From the IMG/VR virus record IMGVR_UViG_3300025151_000401, positions 1 through 20,196 of that record: a DNA stretch of 20,196 nucleotides. The stretch is one strand, 5' to 3'. Shown here one piece after another: positions 8,121 to 14,376 of the stretch (positions within the stretch are counted from its first letter, which is position 1; each line of letters opens with the position of its first letter). Below the pieces are notes generated by a model, which saw only the letters and a list, made by a program, of their open reading frames with translations, had not been told where the DNA came from and did not search any database. Position numbers and translations under genes: made by a program. The stretch is from a virus.

Positions 8121-8602
8121 CACTCAAACCTCGCCATTGAATAGTAGTCCGCCCCCTCTGGGCCAAACTTTCTTAATTTGCACTCTACCTCAAACATTAG
8201 CGCTTTAGCAAACCTTAATGCGCGGTCATTTCCCACTTTTACGAAGATTTGCATACGTCTGATATCAGTATCAGACATCACTTCACGCAAAAGCGCCCTT
8301 GCTCCGATTAAAGTTGTCCTAGAATGCCTATCTAAGCCTTCGCCAGGCACAAACCACGCTTCGACAAGACCAGGCCAAAGATCTCTTACGCCGAACACCG
8401 CGATTACCTTACCCCGACCAATAGCGGCCCACGACCATCCGAGAACGGAATTATCAAAAACATAATCCCGATAATATGGAATATGTTTAGCATATTCTTG
8501 TTCATGCGGCCCAAGCTCTATGCTGTAGAGATGATTAATGGTTAGCGGCACGATTTGCTCATCAGTCCGCATTTGAAAGTTTGGTAGCTGTATCAGGCTC
8601 AT
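8120..8602 (-). CDS. GNAT-fold acetyltransferase-like phage protein (160 aa)
   Basis: The order of elements suits the GNAT fold as found in podovirus internal proteins (T7 gp13-like/DUF2833 relatives): WSWAAIGRGKVIAVFGVRDLWPGLVEAWF as the central strands, a TTLIGARALLREVM helix where the acetyl-CoA loop would be, then MQIFVKVGNDRALRFAKALMFE as the strand-helix near the C-terminus. A canonical Q/RxxGxG/A loop is not obvious, so catalytic activity is doubtful. It starts on the terminase stop (TAATG). A structural or ejection-related role is possible; this is inference. Confidence 0.65.
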   Translation of the reverse strand: MSLIQLPNFQMRTDEQIVPLTINHLYSIELGPHEQEYAKHIPYYRDYVFDNSVLGWSWAAIGRGKVIAVFGVRDLWPGLVEAWFVPGEGLDRHSRTTLIGARALLREVMSDTDIRRMQIFVKVGNDRALRFAKALMFEVECKLRKFGPEGADYYSMARFE

Positions 8603-10122
8603 TAAAAAACGCTAAACTCAGTATCAGCGGAATAACTTTTTGCTGAGAAGGAATTGCCGTAATTGCCGCGGCGTAATCGTCTTTGCTCCCCGCCACCGAG
8701 CATAAGATACCCAAAAGCATCGCCGCAGTGAGAGTGGTCGTTTTTCACCGGCGTATCTTTAAATCGTTCTTGCCCAGCGCCCATGCTTTGCCGCTTAAAA
8801 AAGTACCCGCCACTCAGAGATTTGCGCAATCTGAGGCATTTCTTATCAACCATCAGGCCAGGTTTACCATTTACCAGCCGCCCCATTGGGCTGGCCCCCG
8901 CCTCTCGCCTAACTTGGAAGGCATTACTTTCTGTTGGCTGCGCCTTAAATCCGAGTGATCTTAGGTGGTCAAAGGCCGTAACCTCATAAATTTCATCCCG
9001 CTTATTCCCTGCGGGATCCCCCCAGATCAAAATATCGTGCTTAGAATATCTCTCAGCAATTCGGCCTATTATTTCTTGACCAAACCGCTCAAGCCCCATG
9101 TCGAAAGTTACTAGCTCATCGCAAATGCGCCACGATCCGGCTTGCGTTCTCTGCCCAAAGATGGCCGCGGGCGTAAGTCCAAAGTCAACGCCGATCTGAA
9201 TAGGGTAATACGGATCAACCTCAACATCCCCGCTCATCAACTCATCGTCATATTCAGGCCATACCGGCCTTCCTTCTTGAACAAACGTATACATTCCCTG
9301 CGCATAGCAGCGAATCCAGTCCGCATTTTTTCCGCCTAGAAGCTGTTGATAGTAGCCTGGCGGCAAATTGTTTCTATTCTCAGCATCTTCATTGGTTCTC
9401 CACCACTTGCCACCCGAAAACACATGACCCTTAGCCTCTGCATTCTCCGGCACATCTTTCCCATCAACCGGCAAAACACCGCCTGGCTGTCTGAAAAACG
9501 TCCAAGGATATGCGCCACCAATAGGATTTTTCTCAGCTAAATCGTGCCACCAATGGTCATTGTCTGGCGGGTTTGTGTCCATCCAGATGCCATACCATGT
9601 TGGAGAGCCGTCCGCTTTTGTGGGATATCGCCCGACCCTGTGGGTTAATCCATCAATAACAGCCTTTGGCAGTTCCCTTGCCTCATTCACCCATGCGCCG
9701 GTGAGTTCCAGTGATAGCAATTTACGGACATCTTGCGGAGAAGATAGGGCCATGAAGATCACTTCACAATCAATGCCAGGTATATTCTCTCTCGTCGGGA
9801 TCCGAATATGGTGCGAAATAGGCGGCTGCCAGCGCATACCGCCCCAAACATCCTCTGGAAACAACTCTTGCCAAGTCTTAATCGTTGTTGTTCTAAGCTC
9901 AGGATAAGTATTTCTGACAATCACAAACCGAGAATATCTAATCCCGTCCCGCGGACTGGGCTTTTGACGCACCGCCCGCAACATAATCTCAGCCGCACAC
10001 CCATAAGATTTACCAGATCCAACCGGCCCCATCAATCCCCGCACAAAGCTATCGTCGTGCAGAAACTTCCAAACAGTCGGGCTGTTCTCAAAGTTTAAAT
10101 CAAGGCTGGGTATCGCGTCCAT
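8602..10122 (-). CDS. Terminase large subunit (506 aa)
   Basis: The ATPase-nuclease motor that packages DNA into procapsids. Visible motifs: Walker A GPVGSGKS at about residues 32-39, a Walker B/catalytic region ELTGAWVNEARELP at about 140-153, a Thr/Asn motif-III-like segment (MDTNPPD), and RNase H-like nuclease acidic residues in GVDFG (about 313), GDPAG (about 369) and the C-terminal HSHCGDAFGY. I prefer the ATG at 10122; a GTG at 10140 would add six residues and a longer overlap with the upstream gene, and neither has a good Shine-Dalgarno. Length and motif order are normal. Confidence 0.96.
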   Translation of the reverse strand: MDAIPSLDLNFENSPTVWKFLHDDSFVRGLMGPVGSGKSYGCAAEIMLRAVRQKPSPRDGIRYSRFVIVRNTYPELRTTTIKTWQELFPEDVWGGMRWQPPISHHIRIPTRENIPGIDCEVIFMALSSPQDVRKLLSLELTGAWVNEARELPKAVIDGLTHRVGRYPTKADGSPTWYGIWMDTNPPDNDHWWHDLAEKNPIGGAYPWTFFRQPGGVLPVDGKDVPENAEAKGHVFSGGKWWRTNEDAENRNNLPPGYYQQLLGGKNADWIRCYAQGMYTFVQEGRPVWPEYDDELMSGDVEVDPYYPIQIGVDFGLTPAAIFGQRTQAGSWRICDELVTFDMGLERFGQEIIGRIAERYSKHDILIWGDPAGNKRDEIYEVTAFDHLRSLGFKAQPTESNAFQVRREAGASPMGRLVNGKPGLMVDKKCLRLRKSLSGGYFFKRQSMGAGQERFKDTPVKNDHSHCGDAFGYLMLGGGEQRRLRRGNYGNSFSAKSYSADTEFSVF

Positions 10123-10291
10123 TAAGTTTACCAACGTCACCTTTCTTGGATGGTCTTACATATTTTCTAAGCAAAGAGGCGCTAATTCCTTCCTTGCCAT
10201 CATCCTCATACACCTCTTCAAAGCCGTCCAAATTTACAGCCGCGGCTTTTGCCAGCTTATCAAGTTTCTCAAGTCTTTCCATCCGGTTCAT
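10100..10291 (-). CDS. Small charged helical protein between terminase genes (63 aa), unknown
   Basis: Starts MNRMERLEKLDKLAKAAAVNLDGFEEVYEDD, an amphipathic helix with a Leu heptad, then an acidic stretch and a Lys/Arg-rich end. The start is well supported: GGAGGT lies 7 bases upstream of the ATG at 10291. It overlaps the upstream gene by 23 bases and the large terminase by 23. It could be a packaging accessory factor from its position, but no family is recognised. Confidence 0.6.
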   Translation of the reverse strand: MNRMERLEKLDKLAKAAAVNLDGFEEVYEDDGKEGISASLLRKYVRPSKKGDVGKLNGRDTQP

Positions 10292-10682
10292 CAATAACCT
10301 CCGCCTCTATAGCTGGCCCCTTCATGTTGATCCCAACAATCGAAGGCTTATCACTTTCTTTCTCAGGACTATCCAAGAAACCCGCGGCCTTTGCCAAGAT
10401 GCGCAGAACAGAAACCTTATCGTGCATCTCAATAGATACCCGACCATCCGGCATAGGCGTAATCTTCTTAATCGCCCGCAACGCATAGTCCGGTATCTCA
10501 TCAACCGGCTTCATAGAACCATCCAAGTTCATAATCTCAGTAATCGAAGTCGTGCCAAGAGCAATCAGCTCCGTTGCAACCGCCTCTTTGTTTTGCTCCA
10601 GTGTCTCACTGGTTCTGATCCGGCGCTGCGCTAAACGTACACCGCCGAACCGGCCAATAGGCGTTTGTCGGGTTCTCGCCAT
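10269..10682 (-). CDS. Probable terminase small subunit (137 aa)
   Basis: A mostly helical protein with a basic N-terminus (MARTRQTPIGRFGGVRLAQRR), then a segment around ELIALGTTSITEIMNLDG and a second conserved-looking block, DYALRAIKKITPMPDGRVSIE, followed by KVSVLRILAKAAGFLD. This size, the helix-rich layout and the place just upstream of the large terminase suit a small terminase subunit that recognises the packaging site. The identity is inferred from context and resemblance to small-terminase-like proteins of marine podoviruses; I see no unambiguous HTH. The start overlaps the preceding stop (TAATG). Confidence 0.6.
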   Translation of the reverse strand: MARTRQTPIGRFGGVRLAQRRIRTSETLEQNKEAVATELIALGTTSITEIMNLDGSMKPVDEIPDYALRAIKKITPMPDGRVSIEMHDKVSVLRILAKAAGFLDSPEKESDKPSIVGINMKGPAIEAEVIDEPDGKT

Positions 10683-10981
10683 TAAATTATTAACAACTTA
10701 TCGCCGTCCCACTTTTTTCTCTTGATGCTTCGGTATGTTTCGCTGTCTTTAGACATTTCAAGAAAAAAATTAGGATCACCATCCCATCGCTCAGGCCCAA
10801 TAACAATACCTGGCGCTCTATCCTCACCCCTTTCGTTGTCATACGAACTCACGCCAAATAACTTCTTCTCAAGAAGCATAAAGCTTTCGCTTAATTCGTT
10901 ATAGCCATCACGCTCGTCATCTCGATACGCATTTAAAGATTTTCTAAGCAAGAAATATTCATACGGCGTCAGTACAATCAC
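10682..10981 (-). CDS. Conserved-looking phage protein (99 aa), unknown
   Basis: Begins VLTPYEYFLLRKSLNAYRDDERD and contains an Asp/Glu/Lys-rich body with a W-D-G-D motif twice (ERWDGDPNFF and KKWDGDKLL). The start is a GTG at 10981 with an excellent AGGAGG five bases upstream, so GTG initiation is convincing. It begins 10 bases after the SSB-tail gene and its stop overlaps the small terminase start. No family is recognised; position links it to replication or packaging. Confidence 0.6.
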   Translation of the reverse strand: MIVLTPYEYFLLRKSLNAYRDDERDGYNELSESFMLLEKKLFGVSSYDNERGEDRAPGIVIGPERWDGDPNFFLEMSKDSETYRSIKRKKWDGDKLLII

Positions 10982-10990
10982 AGCAGCCTC

Positions 10991-11236
10991 CTAAAACGGG
11001 ATCTCGTCATTTAAACCAGATGAACTAGGCGCAGGAACATTACCACCGCCACCCTTCTTACCATCATCCTCAAATAAACTCAGCCAAACCTCACCCTCAG
11101 AATTAGGTAAAGGCAAACTCTCAAGCTTTATGCTGATACCCTTGCTGCTGCTGAATGCAACCCCATGACGCTGCCAATATGTCTTGTCACCATCACGGCT
11201 CTTCTTAGCCTGAACTACGCTAAATCTCTTTTTCAT
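10991..11236 (-). CDS. Small single-stranded-DNA-binding-like protein with SSB-type C-terminal tip (81 aa)
   Basis: A basic N-terminus (MKKRFSVVQAKKSRDGDKTYW) leads into a beta-rich core resembling small phage/plasmid proteins of the pattern W-x-R-x-G-x-A followed by L-x-x-LP-x-P. A Gly/Ser/Pro-rich linker follows, and the protein ends LNDEIPF. That ending mimics the acidic-aromatic SSB tip (DDDIPF in E. coli), which docks repair and replication partners. At 81 aa it is shorter than standard SSB, so it may be a mini OB-fold or a decoy. The start has AGGAAGG about 8 bases upstream. It is first downstream of the 266-base intergenic region, hence probably first in the left operon. Confidence 0.65.
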   Translation of the reverse strand: MKKRFSVVQAKKSRDGDKTYWQRHGVAFSSSKGISIKLESLPLPNSEGEVWLSLFEDDGKKGGGGNVPAPSSSGLNDEIPF

Positions 11237-11330
11237 TTCTCAATCCTTCCTAATTGATAAAAACACTTATGACACAACGTCCAGAAAAAAACCAGAAAAT
11301 ATTTATGTGGGGGTATGCAGCTATAGTGGC

Positions 11331-11343
11331 GGGGGGGGGGGGG
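11331..11343. repeat. 13-base G homopolymer
   Basis: An uninterrupted run of 13 G on the plus strand (C13 on the transcribed minus strand), followed by C-A-A and another run of five G. It lies in the presumptive 5' untranslated region of the SSB-tail gene. The tract is far outside the composition of its neighbours. It may be length-variable, may form a G-quadruplex on one strand, or may be an assembly artefact. Confidence 0.85.
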
Positions 11344-11464
11344 CAAGGGGGCGTCCCTGCGAAAACGCGCAAAATCGCGCTGACGAAATGCGGCTTGCCC
11401 TGCTGACCCGCTCGGAATATCCCGCGGTCACTGTGCGACCGGCCCGACCCAAAACGGTTTGGCG

Positions 11465-11480
11465 CATAATACGCATTATG
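11465..11480. promoter_or_regulatory. Palindromic candidate operator
   Basis: CATAAT-ACGC-ATTATG is a perfect 6+6 palindrome with a 4-base centre. It overlaps the -10 side and expected start point of the adjacent minus-strand promoter, the usual place for repressor binding. It would suit a dimeric repressor; the regulator is unknown. Confidence 0.5.
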
Positions 11481-11506
11481 TTAAATTTATTATTGTTTGT
11501 TATCAA
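11478..11506 (-). promoter_or_regulatory. Candidate promoter for the SSB-tail/packaging operon
   Basis: Minus-strand TTGATA (11506-11501) and TAACAT (11483-11478) are 17 bases apart with an AT-rich spacer. The -35 overlaps the TGA stop of the initiator gene. It is followed by a roughly 240-base leader holding a palindrome and the C13 run. The hexamers match 5 of 6 and 4 of 6 consensus positions. Confidence 0.5.
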
Positions 11507-12369
11507 GGCCTTAGCTTTTTTACTACCGCATTGATTGTATTCTTGCTGCGTTTCGGTGCTTTTCCCAGCTTTTTCTCGACCGGAATCTGGAACCATCCGA
11601 TGCCTCGCGGGTAGTCTCGGCGGTTTGCGTGACACCATTTGGCATGACCTTCCAATATTTCACCCCATTGCTTGACTGTTAGCCCGTCCTGCACCCAACT
11701 TTCCATGACCTGATAATCCCTGTCATTGACTTGTCTTGGAGTTCCATAACTTTCAGCAACTCTTAAAAACAAAGAACAACACTGTCTTGATACATCACTT
11801 ATACTGTTAACTGGTATGTTATATGTTCTGTTCTGTGCAACCTCAGAAGTTTCACCCCCTGCAACCTCAGAAGTTTCACCCCCTGCAACCTCTGGGGTTG
11901 ACACGTTACCTATGTCTTGTGAGTTATCCACAGAGTTATCCACAGGCAGATTGACTACTTTACTTGGTTTCTTTTCCATTTGTTGACGCAGTGCTTCGCG
12001 CCTTTCTTCTAAGCCTATGCGTTCGGCTGATGATAGATTGGCCAGTGCTTCTTCTTCTGTCTTTACGTCATCATAAATCACTTTAAAGGTTGTTGTTGTT
12101 TGTCCTTTGTATCTGTTTTTGGCTGTGACGACATACTCTAGGTCTTTGAGCTTTTTGATTTGTTTGTTGACGGCTTGCCTTGATATGCCGAGATCCTTTG
12201 CCAAGCGGGCCTGGCTTACGAATGTGCAGCCGGTTTCATCACAATAAGAACAGAGCGCAGCCAGCACAGAAAGCGCGGTTGTGCGCGTTACTTGTGGATC
12301 TGTGATTGCCTTGATTGGTAAGATCGCAAACTTTCTTAGATCCTTGTTTCTGACTGTGACCGGTTTCAT
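11503..12369 (-). CDS. Helix-turn-helix replication initiator-like protein (288 aa)
   Basis: An N-terminal winged-helix/HTH domain (about residues 30-100) includes SVLAALCSYCDETG, then FVSQARLAKDLGISRQAVNKQIKKLKDLEYV, a classic HTH with wing. A charged linker follows, then a repeat segment (EVAGGETS twice plus EVA, residues about 160-178), then a helical C-terminal domain rich in Trp (VMESWVQDGLTVKQWGEIL, GIGWFQIP). This layout is that of phage initiators such as lambda O or DnaD-like organisers. The repeats are encoded by direct DNA repeats next to DnaA boxes, suggesting the gene carries its own origin. A plain transcription factor is the main alternative. Its start overlaps the methyltransferase stop by four bases. 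Confidence 0.7.
   Translation of the reverse strand: MKPVTVRNKDLRKFAILPIKAITDPQVTRTTALSVLAALCSYCDETGCTFVSQARLAKDLGISRQAVNKQIKKLKDLEYVVTAKNRYKGQTTTTFKVIYDDVKTEEEALANLSSAERIGLEERREALRQQMEKKPSKVVNLPVDNSVDNSQDIGNVSTPEVAGGETSEVAGGETSEVAQNRTYNIPVNSISDVSRQCCSLFLRVAESYGTPRQVNDRDYQVMESWVQDGLTVKQWGEILEGHAKWCHANRRDYPRGIGWFQIPVEKKLGKAPKRSKNTINAVVKKLRP
11836..11892. repeat. 24-bp direct repeats (iteron candidates)
   Basis: Two identical 24-base units beginning TGCAACCTCAGAAG occupy 11836-11859 and 11860-11883, and a third copy is truncated after nine bases (11884-11892). They encode the protein repeat EVAGGETS in the linker of the initiator. The phase keeps the reading frame, since each unit is eight codons. 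Confidence 0.85.
11921..11944. promoter_or_regulatory. Tandem perfect DnaA boxes
   Basis: The 12-base unit GAGTTATCCACA occurs twice head to tail (11921-11932, 11933-11944). Each contains TTATCCACA, the strict consensus DnaA box. In the protein they encode VDNS twice. Two adjacent perfect boxes by chance are very unlikely. They imply use of host DnaA at this site. Confidence 0.75.
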
Positions 12370-12971
12370 TTCTTCAGGCTTTCTAAGACTAAGAAAAACG
12401 AGTGATGGATTCTTGCGTGTCTTTGTTTGCGCTTTGCTTCGCCTTGCTTGCTTGCAATCGGCATTCTGTGCTTGGCTGTAAGAACAAACAAATCCTTCAA
12501 GCGAAACTTACCTTCTGACCACTGCATGATATTGATATGTGTCGGATGCATTTTGTGGTTGTGAATTATGTCTTGGCACTTGAACACAAAAACGCCTTTG
12601 GGCTTTAAAATTCTAAATGCCTCATTTATTGTTTTTGTGTAATGATCTTGTAGCTCATCATAGCGCCAATAACCGCCAAACCTTTTGGCCATGATGCTGT
12701 TATGCTCTCTTGCCTCTTTAACATATGTCAAAAATGGCGGGTCAAAAATACACGATGCAAGCAAGTTGTCACACAAAGGAATATTAGTGCTGCAAGCTTG
12801 GCGGCAATTTTCGCGTGTTCCGTCAACATCAAAGGCAAATGCGGGCTGTGGTATCTGTTTATAAAAATTACCGTTGCCATAACTCAAATCTGCATCGAAT
12901 AAATCAAGGCCATTCAATTCAAGAATTGATTTTAAAATTTCATGCTGGCAATTGCTAACTGATTTAATCAT
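12366..12971 (-). CDS. DNA N6-adenine/N4-cytosine methyltransferase (201 aa)
   Basis: The hallmark motif IV is DPPF at residues 77-80 (IFDPPFLTY), where an adenine or N4-cytosine amino-methyltransferase flips its target base. The region before it (DLFDADLSYGNG, AFAFDVD) is likely the S-adenosylmethionine side. A later strand-helix pair (AFRILKPKGVFVFKCQD) resembles methyltransferase motif VI. At 201 aa it is short and lacks a clear separate target recognition domain, and there is no restriction enzyme next to it. It is therefore probably a solitary phage methylase, useful against host restriction or for regulation. It overlaps the RusA stop and the initiator start by four bases each. Confidence 0.8.
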   Translation of the reverse strand: MIKSVSNCQHEILKSILELNGLDLFDADLSYGNGNFYKQIPQPAFAFDVDGTRENCRQACSTNIPLCDNLLASCIFDPPFLTYVKEAREHNSIMAKRFGGYWRYDELQDHYTKTINEAFRILKPKGVFVFKCQDIIHNHKMHPTHINIMQWSEGKFRLKDLFVLTAKHRMPIASKQGEAKRKQRHARIHHSFFLVLESLKK

Positions 12972-13393
12972 ATCTCCGCTTCCACTTGCACCAATAACAA
13001 CGGCTGGCCGTACTTCTTTGTGACCTTCAGCATTTCCACCTGTTTATCATCTTCAAAGCAAACCCCGTTTAAAGCGTCCAGAATGAGCTTTGCCACGTTA
13101 TCAATGTCCGGCTTGCCTGGCACTACTTCCCCGCGTGTAGCGGCCTCTACGCGCTTCTTAGGCCATGATTTAGGTATTGGATGCTGTGCAAGAATATAAA
13201 CCTTGCATGGAACCGTGAACGGATCAAGGCCAAGACTAACCATTTCGTCGCTGGCTCTGGCCGCAACTTTCTTTTCAAAGTCTTTGGTTTTCTTTGGCGT
13301 GAAAACGTGGCCGGATCTTGTAAACCGCGGGCGACCTTTACCTACCGGCGCTTCACCAATCCAGAACGTCACCTTGTAATTGATTTTACTCAT
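12968..13393 (-). CDS. rusA: RusA-family Holliday junction resolvase (141 aa)
   Basis: The N-terminus has the family signature GKGRPRFTRSG followed by FTPKKT. The catalytic region KPDIDNVAKLILDALNG (residues 94-110) supplies Asp96, Asp98 and Asp106, and CFEDDKQV follows with Asp115/116. E. coli RusA uses an equivalent set of aspartates on junction DNA. The length (141 aa) is near normal. It would resolve recombination or replication branches before packaging. Its start overlaps the RHH gene by eight bases, with a poor ribosome site, so coupled translation is likely. Confidence 0.93.
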   Translation of the reverse strand: MSKINYKVTFWIGEAPVGKGRPRFTRSGHVFTPKKTKDFEKKVAARASDEMVSLGLDPFTVPCKVYILAQHPIPKSWPKKRVEAATRGEVVPGKPDIDNVAKLILDALNGVCFEDDKQVEMLKVTKKYGQPLLLVQVEAEI

Positions 13394-13613
13394 GGTGACG
13401 CAGCCACGTTTCCAAGTCTACCTGATCCTCATGCTCTGTGAATTGCACACGGTTTTTTTCTGATGGCAAGTGTTGTTCAATGAGATTTGACAGCACCCGC
13501 GCCGAGCTTTCGCCCACTTCGTCCGCGTATCTCTCCAGCTTTTCTTTAGTTTCGGCTGGCATTCTGGTATGAAAAACCACAATGTTTTCAGCTACTAAGC
13601 GTTTTTTTGACAT
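13386..13613 (-). CDS. Ribbon-helix-helix-type transcriptional regulator (75 aa)
   Basis: A short basic start (MSKKRLVAEN) leads into a beta-strand candidate (IVVFHTRMP) and two helices (AETKEKLERYADEVG, SSARVLSNLIEQHL), the Arc/MetJ-like ribbon-helix-helix layout. An acidic tail (VQFTEHEDQVDLETW) follows. The start at 13613 is chosen because AAGGTT lies about 7 bases upstream. The frame is open further upstream, but that would cross the divergent promoter. As the first leftward gene beside two palindromic operators it is the natural repressor of both promoters. A strand-RHH assignment from sequence alone is moderate. Confidence 0.7.
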   Translation of the reverse strand: MSKKRLVAENIVVFHTRMPAETKEKLERYADEVGESSARVLSNLIEQHLPSEKNRVQFTEHEDQVDLETWLRHHE

Positions 13614-13629
13614 TTTTTTAACCTTTTTT

Positions 13630-13663
13630 GTGATATCACTCTTGACCATATATGAGATATCGC
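13630..13663. promoter_or_regulatory. Two GATATC-core operators in the divergent control region
   Basis: GTGATATCAC (13630-13639) is a perfect 10-base palindrome. GAGATATCGC (13654-13663) matches it at 8 of 10 positions and keeps the GATATC core; centres are 24 bases apart. The second lies in the spacer of both divergent promoters and the first just upstream of the rightward -35. The placement suits repression by the neighbouring RHH protein (inference). Confidence 0.6.
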
Positions 13664-13670
13664 TTATCTT
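13642..13670 (+). promoter_or_regulatory. Rightward early promoter
   Basis: TTGACC (13642-13647) and TATCTT (13665-13670) with a 17-base spacer form a good sigma70 promoter, 37 bases before the first early ATG, which has an AGGAAGGAGA ribosome site. The transcription start would be near 13677. Confidence 0.65.
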
Positions 13671-13674
13671 GCAA
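13647..13674 (-). promoter_or_regulatory. Leftward promoter overlapping the early promoter
   Basis: On the minus strand TTGCAA (13674-13669) and TATATG (13652-13647) with a 16-base spacer point toward the RHH gene. The element interleaves with the rightward promoter, so the two could not fire at once. Matches are 4 of 6 each, so evidence is moderate. Confidence 0.45.
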
Positions 13675-13707
13675 GGTGTGATTCGTTTTTTACAGGAAGG
13701 AGACAGT

Positions 13708-14205
13708 ATGGATTTCGCTTTGCCCAGAGATGCTTTCCACGGTGGCCACTGCGGTGTGCAAGCCGTTGCGGTTGCTGCTGGCAAAACCTTGGCTGAGACT
13801 TTTGATCTGTTCCGGCAACATGGCGGTGTTCGGATCAAGCGCAAGCGGCGGTGGGATGGCGGCACTATATACCATGAGCGCAAAAAAGTTATGAATGCAA
13901 TCGGCGTTGAGTTCGCAACGCTGCCCAACGGAAACACTGAGGGCATGACCTTGCAGCGGTTCATGCGAGACGTTGCCAATCCTAATCACGTTTACATGAT
14001 TACTACTACTGGCCACGTTCAACTGGTGCGGGGTTCACAAGTGCTTGACCAGAGAGGCGTTCAAGAGATTGGCGACTTCTGGGGGCGGAGAAAGCGGATC
14101 AGTCAACCTGTGATGCGGATCCTTGCGGCGGAGGCTGCCGAAGCCTTTGACATCGCAGAAGCGCAAACTTTCGGCTTACCTTTGTTTGACCAAGAGGGAG
14201 TATAA
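13708..14205 (+). CDS. Papain/C39-like cysteine peptidase-fold protein (165 aa), first early gene
   Basis: GGHCGVQAVAVAAG near the N-terminus has Cys15 at the head of a helix, as in papain-like and C39 enzymes. YMITTTGHVQLVRGSQVLDQRG later gives His103 on a strand and Asp114 after the next strand. This is the Cys-His-Asp order and spacing of the papain-like fold, with a TLQRFM helix between. The start at 13708 is fixed by AGGAAGGAGA; the frame is open upstream through the promoter, which I discount. As first gene of the rightward operon it may act on host proteins early. Deubiquitinase-like, peptidase or non-proteolytic roles are all possible. Confidence 0.6.
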   Translation: MDFALPRDAFHGGHCGVQAVAVAAGKTLAETFDLFRQHGGVRIKRKRRWDGGTIYHERKKVMNAIGVEFATLPNGNTEGMTLQRFMRDVANPNHVYMITTTGHVQLVRGSQVLDQRGVQEIGDFWGRRKRISQPVMRILAAEAAEAFDIAEAQTFGLPLFDQEGV

Positions 14206-14208
14206 TCC

Positions 14209-14376
14209 ATGACTTTCACAATTATCTGGCGGGTTGAAGATGGTGGCGATTTTTTTGAGCAAGAGGTTCCAAATAAAAAATCTGCATCTGAGGCTATTAA
14301 GCAATGGCGGTATGTGTGGGGCTTGCACGAAAGCGACTGTGTAATTTTTGAAGTTAAAAAAGGAGAAATACAATGA
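14209..14376 (+). CDS. Small protein of unknown function (55 aa)
   Basis: Reads MTFTIIWRVEDGGDFFEQEV, then PNKKSASEAIKQWRYVWGL and ends VIFEVKKGEIQ: a strand-helix-strand type mini-protein with several Trp. GAGGGAG lies about 9 bases upstream of its ATG, it starts 3 bases after the preceding stop, and it overlaps the next start by four bases (ATGA). The packing supports real coding despite its size. No family is recognised. Confidence 0.7.
   Translation: MTFTIIWRVEDGGDFFEQEVPNKKSASEAIKQWRYVWGLHESDCVIFEVKKGEIQ

Larger units (their letters stand above)
11785..11944. other. Candidate replication origin inside the initiator gene
   Basis: Within the initiator coding sequence lie, in order, an AT-rich stretch (11785-11835, 35 of 51 bases A or T), 24-bp direct repeats (11836-11892) and two perfect DnaA boxes (11924-11932 and 11936-11944). 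Lambda carries its origin the same way inside O. Sequence elements are seen directly; origin function is inference. Confidence 0.55.

Noticed and set aside
7104-8140. Plus-strand ORFs of 62 to 107 residues with Arg/Ser/Phe-rich products
   Set aside because: They are antisense to the Lys/Arg/Glu-rich small genes; the composition is what the complement of such genes gives.
11321-11330. CTATAGTGGC, which on the minus strand contains the CACTATAG core of T7-like promoters
   Set aside because: Only eight bases match, the upstream T7 consensus is missing and no phage RNA polymerase gene is in view.
11321-11638. 105-residue minus-strand ORF over the G+C-rich gap, ending in a Pro run
   Set aside because: It overlaps the initiator gene, has no ribosome site, and its C-terminus is simply the C13 run read as prolines.
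13386-13979. 197-residue extension of the RHH frame through the divergent promoter
   Set aside because: It would run antisense over the promoters and the peptidase gene; the ATG at 13613 has a ribosome site.
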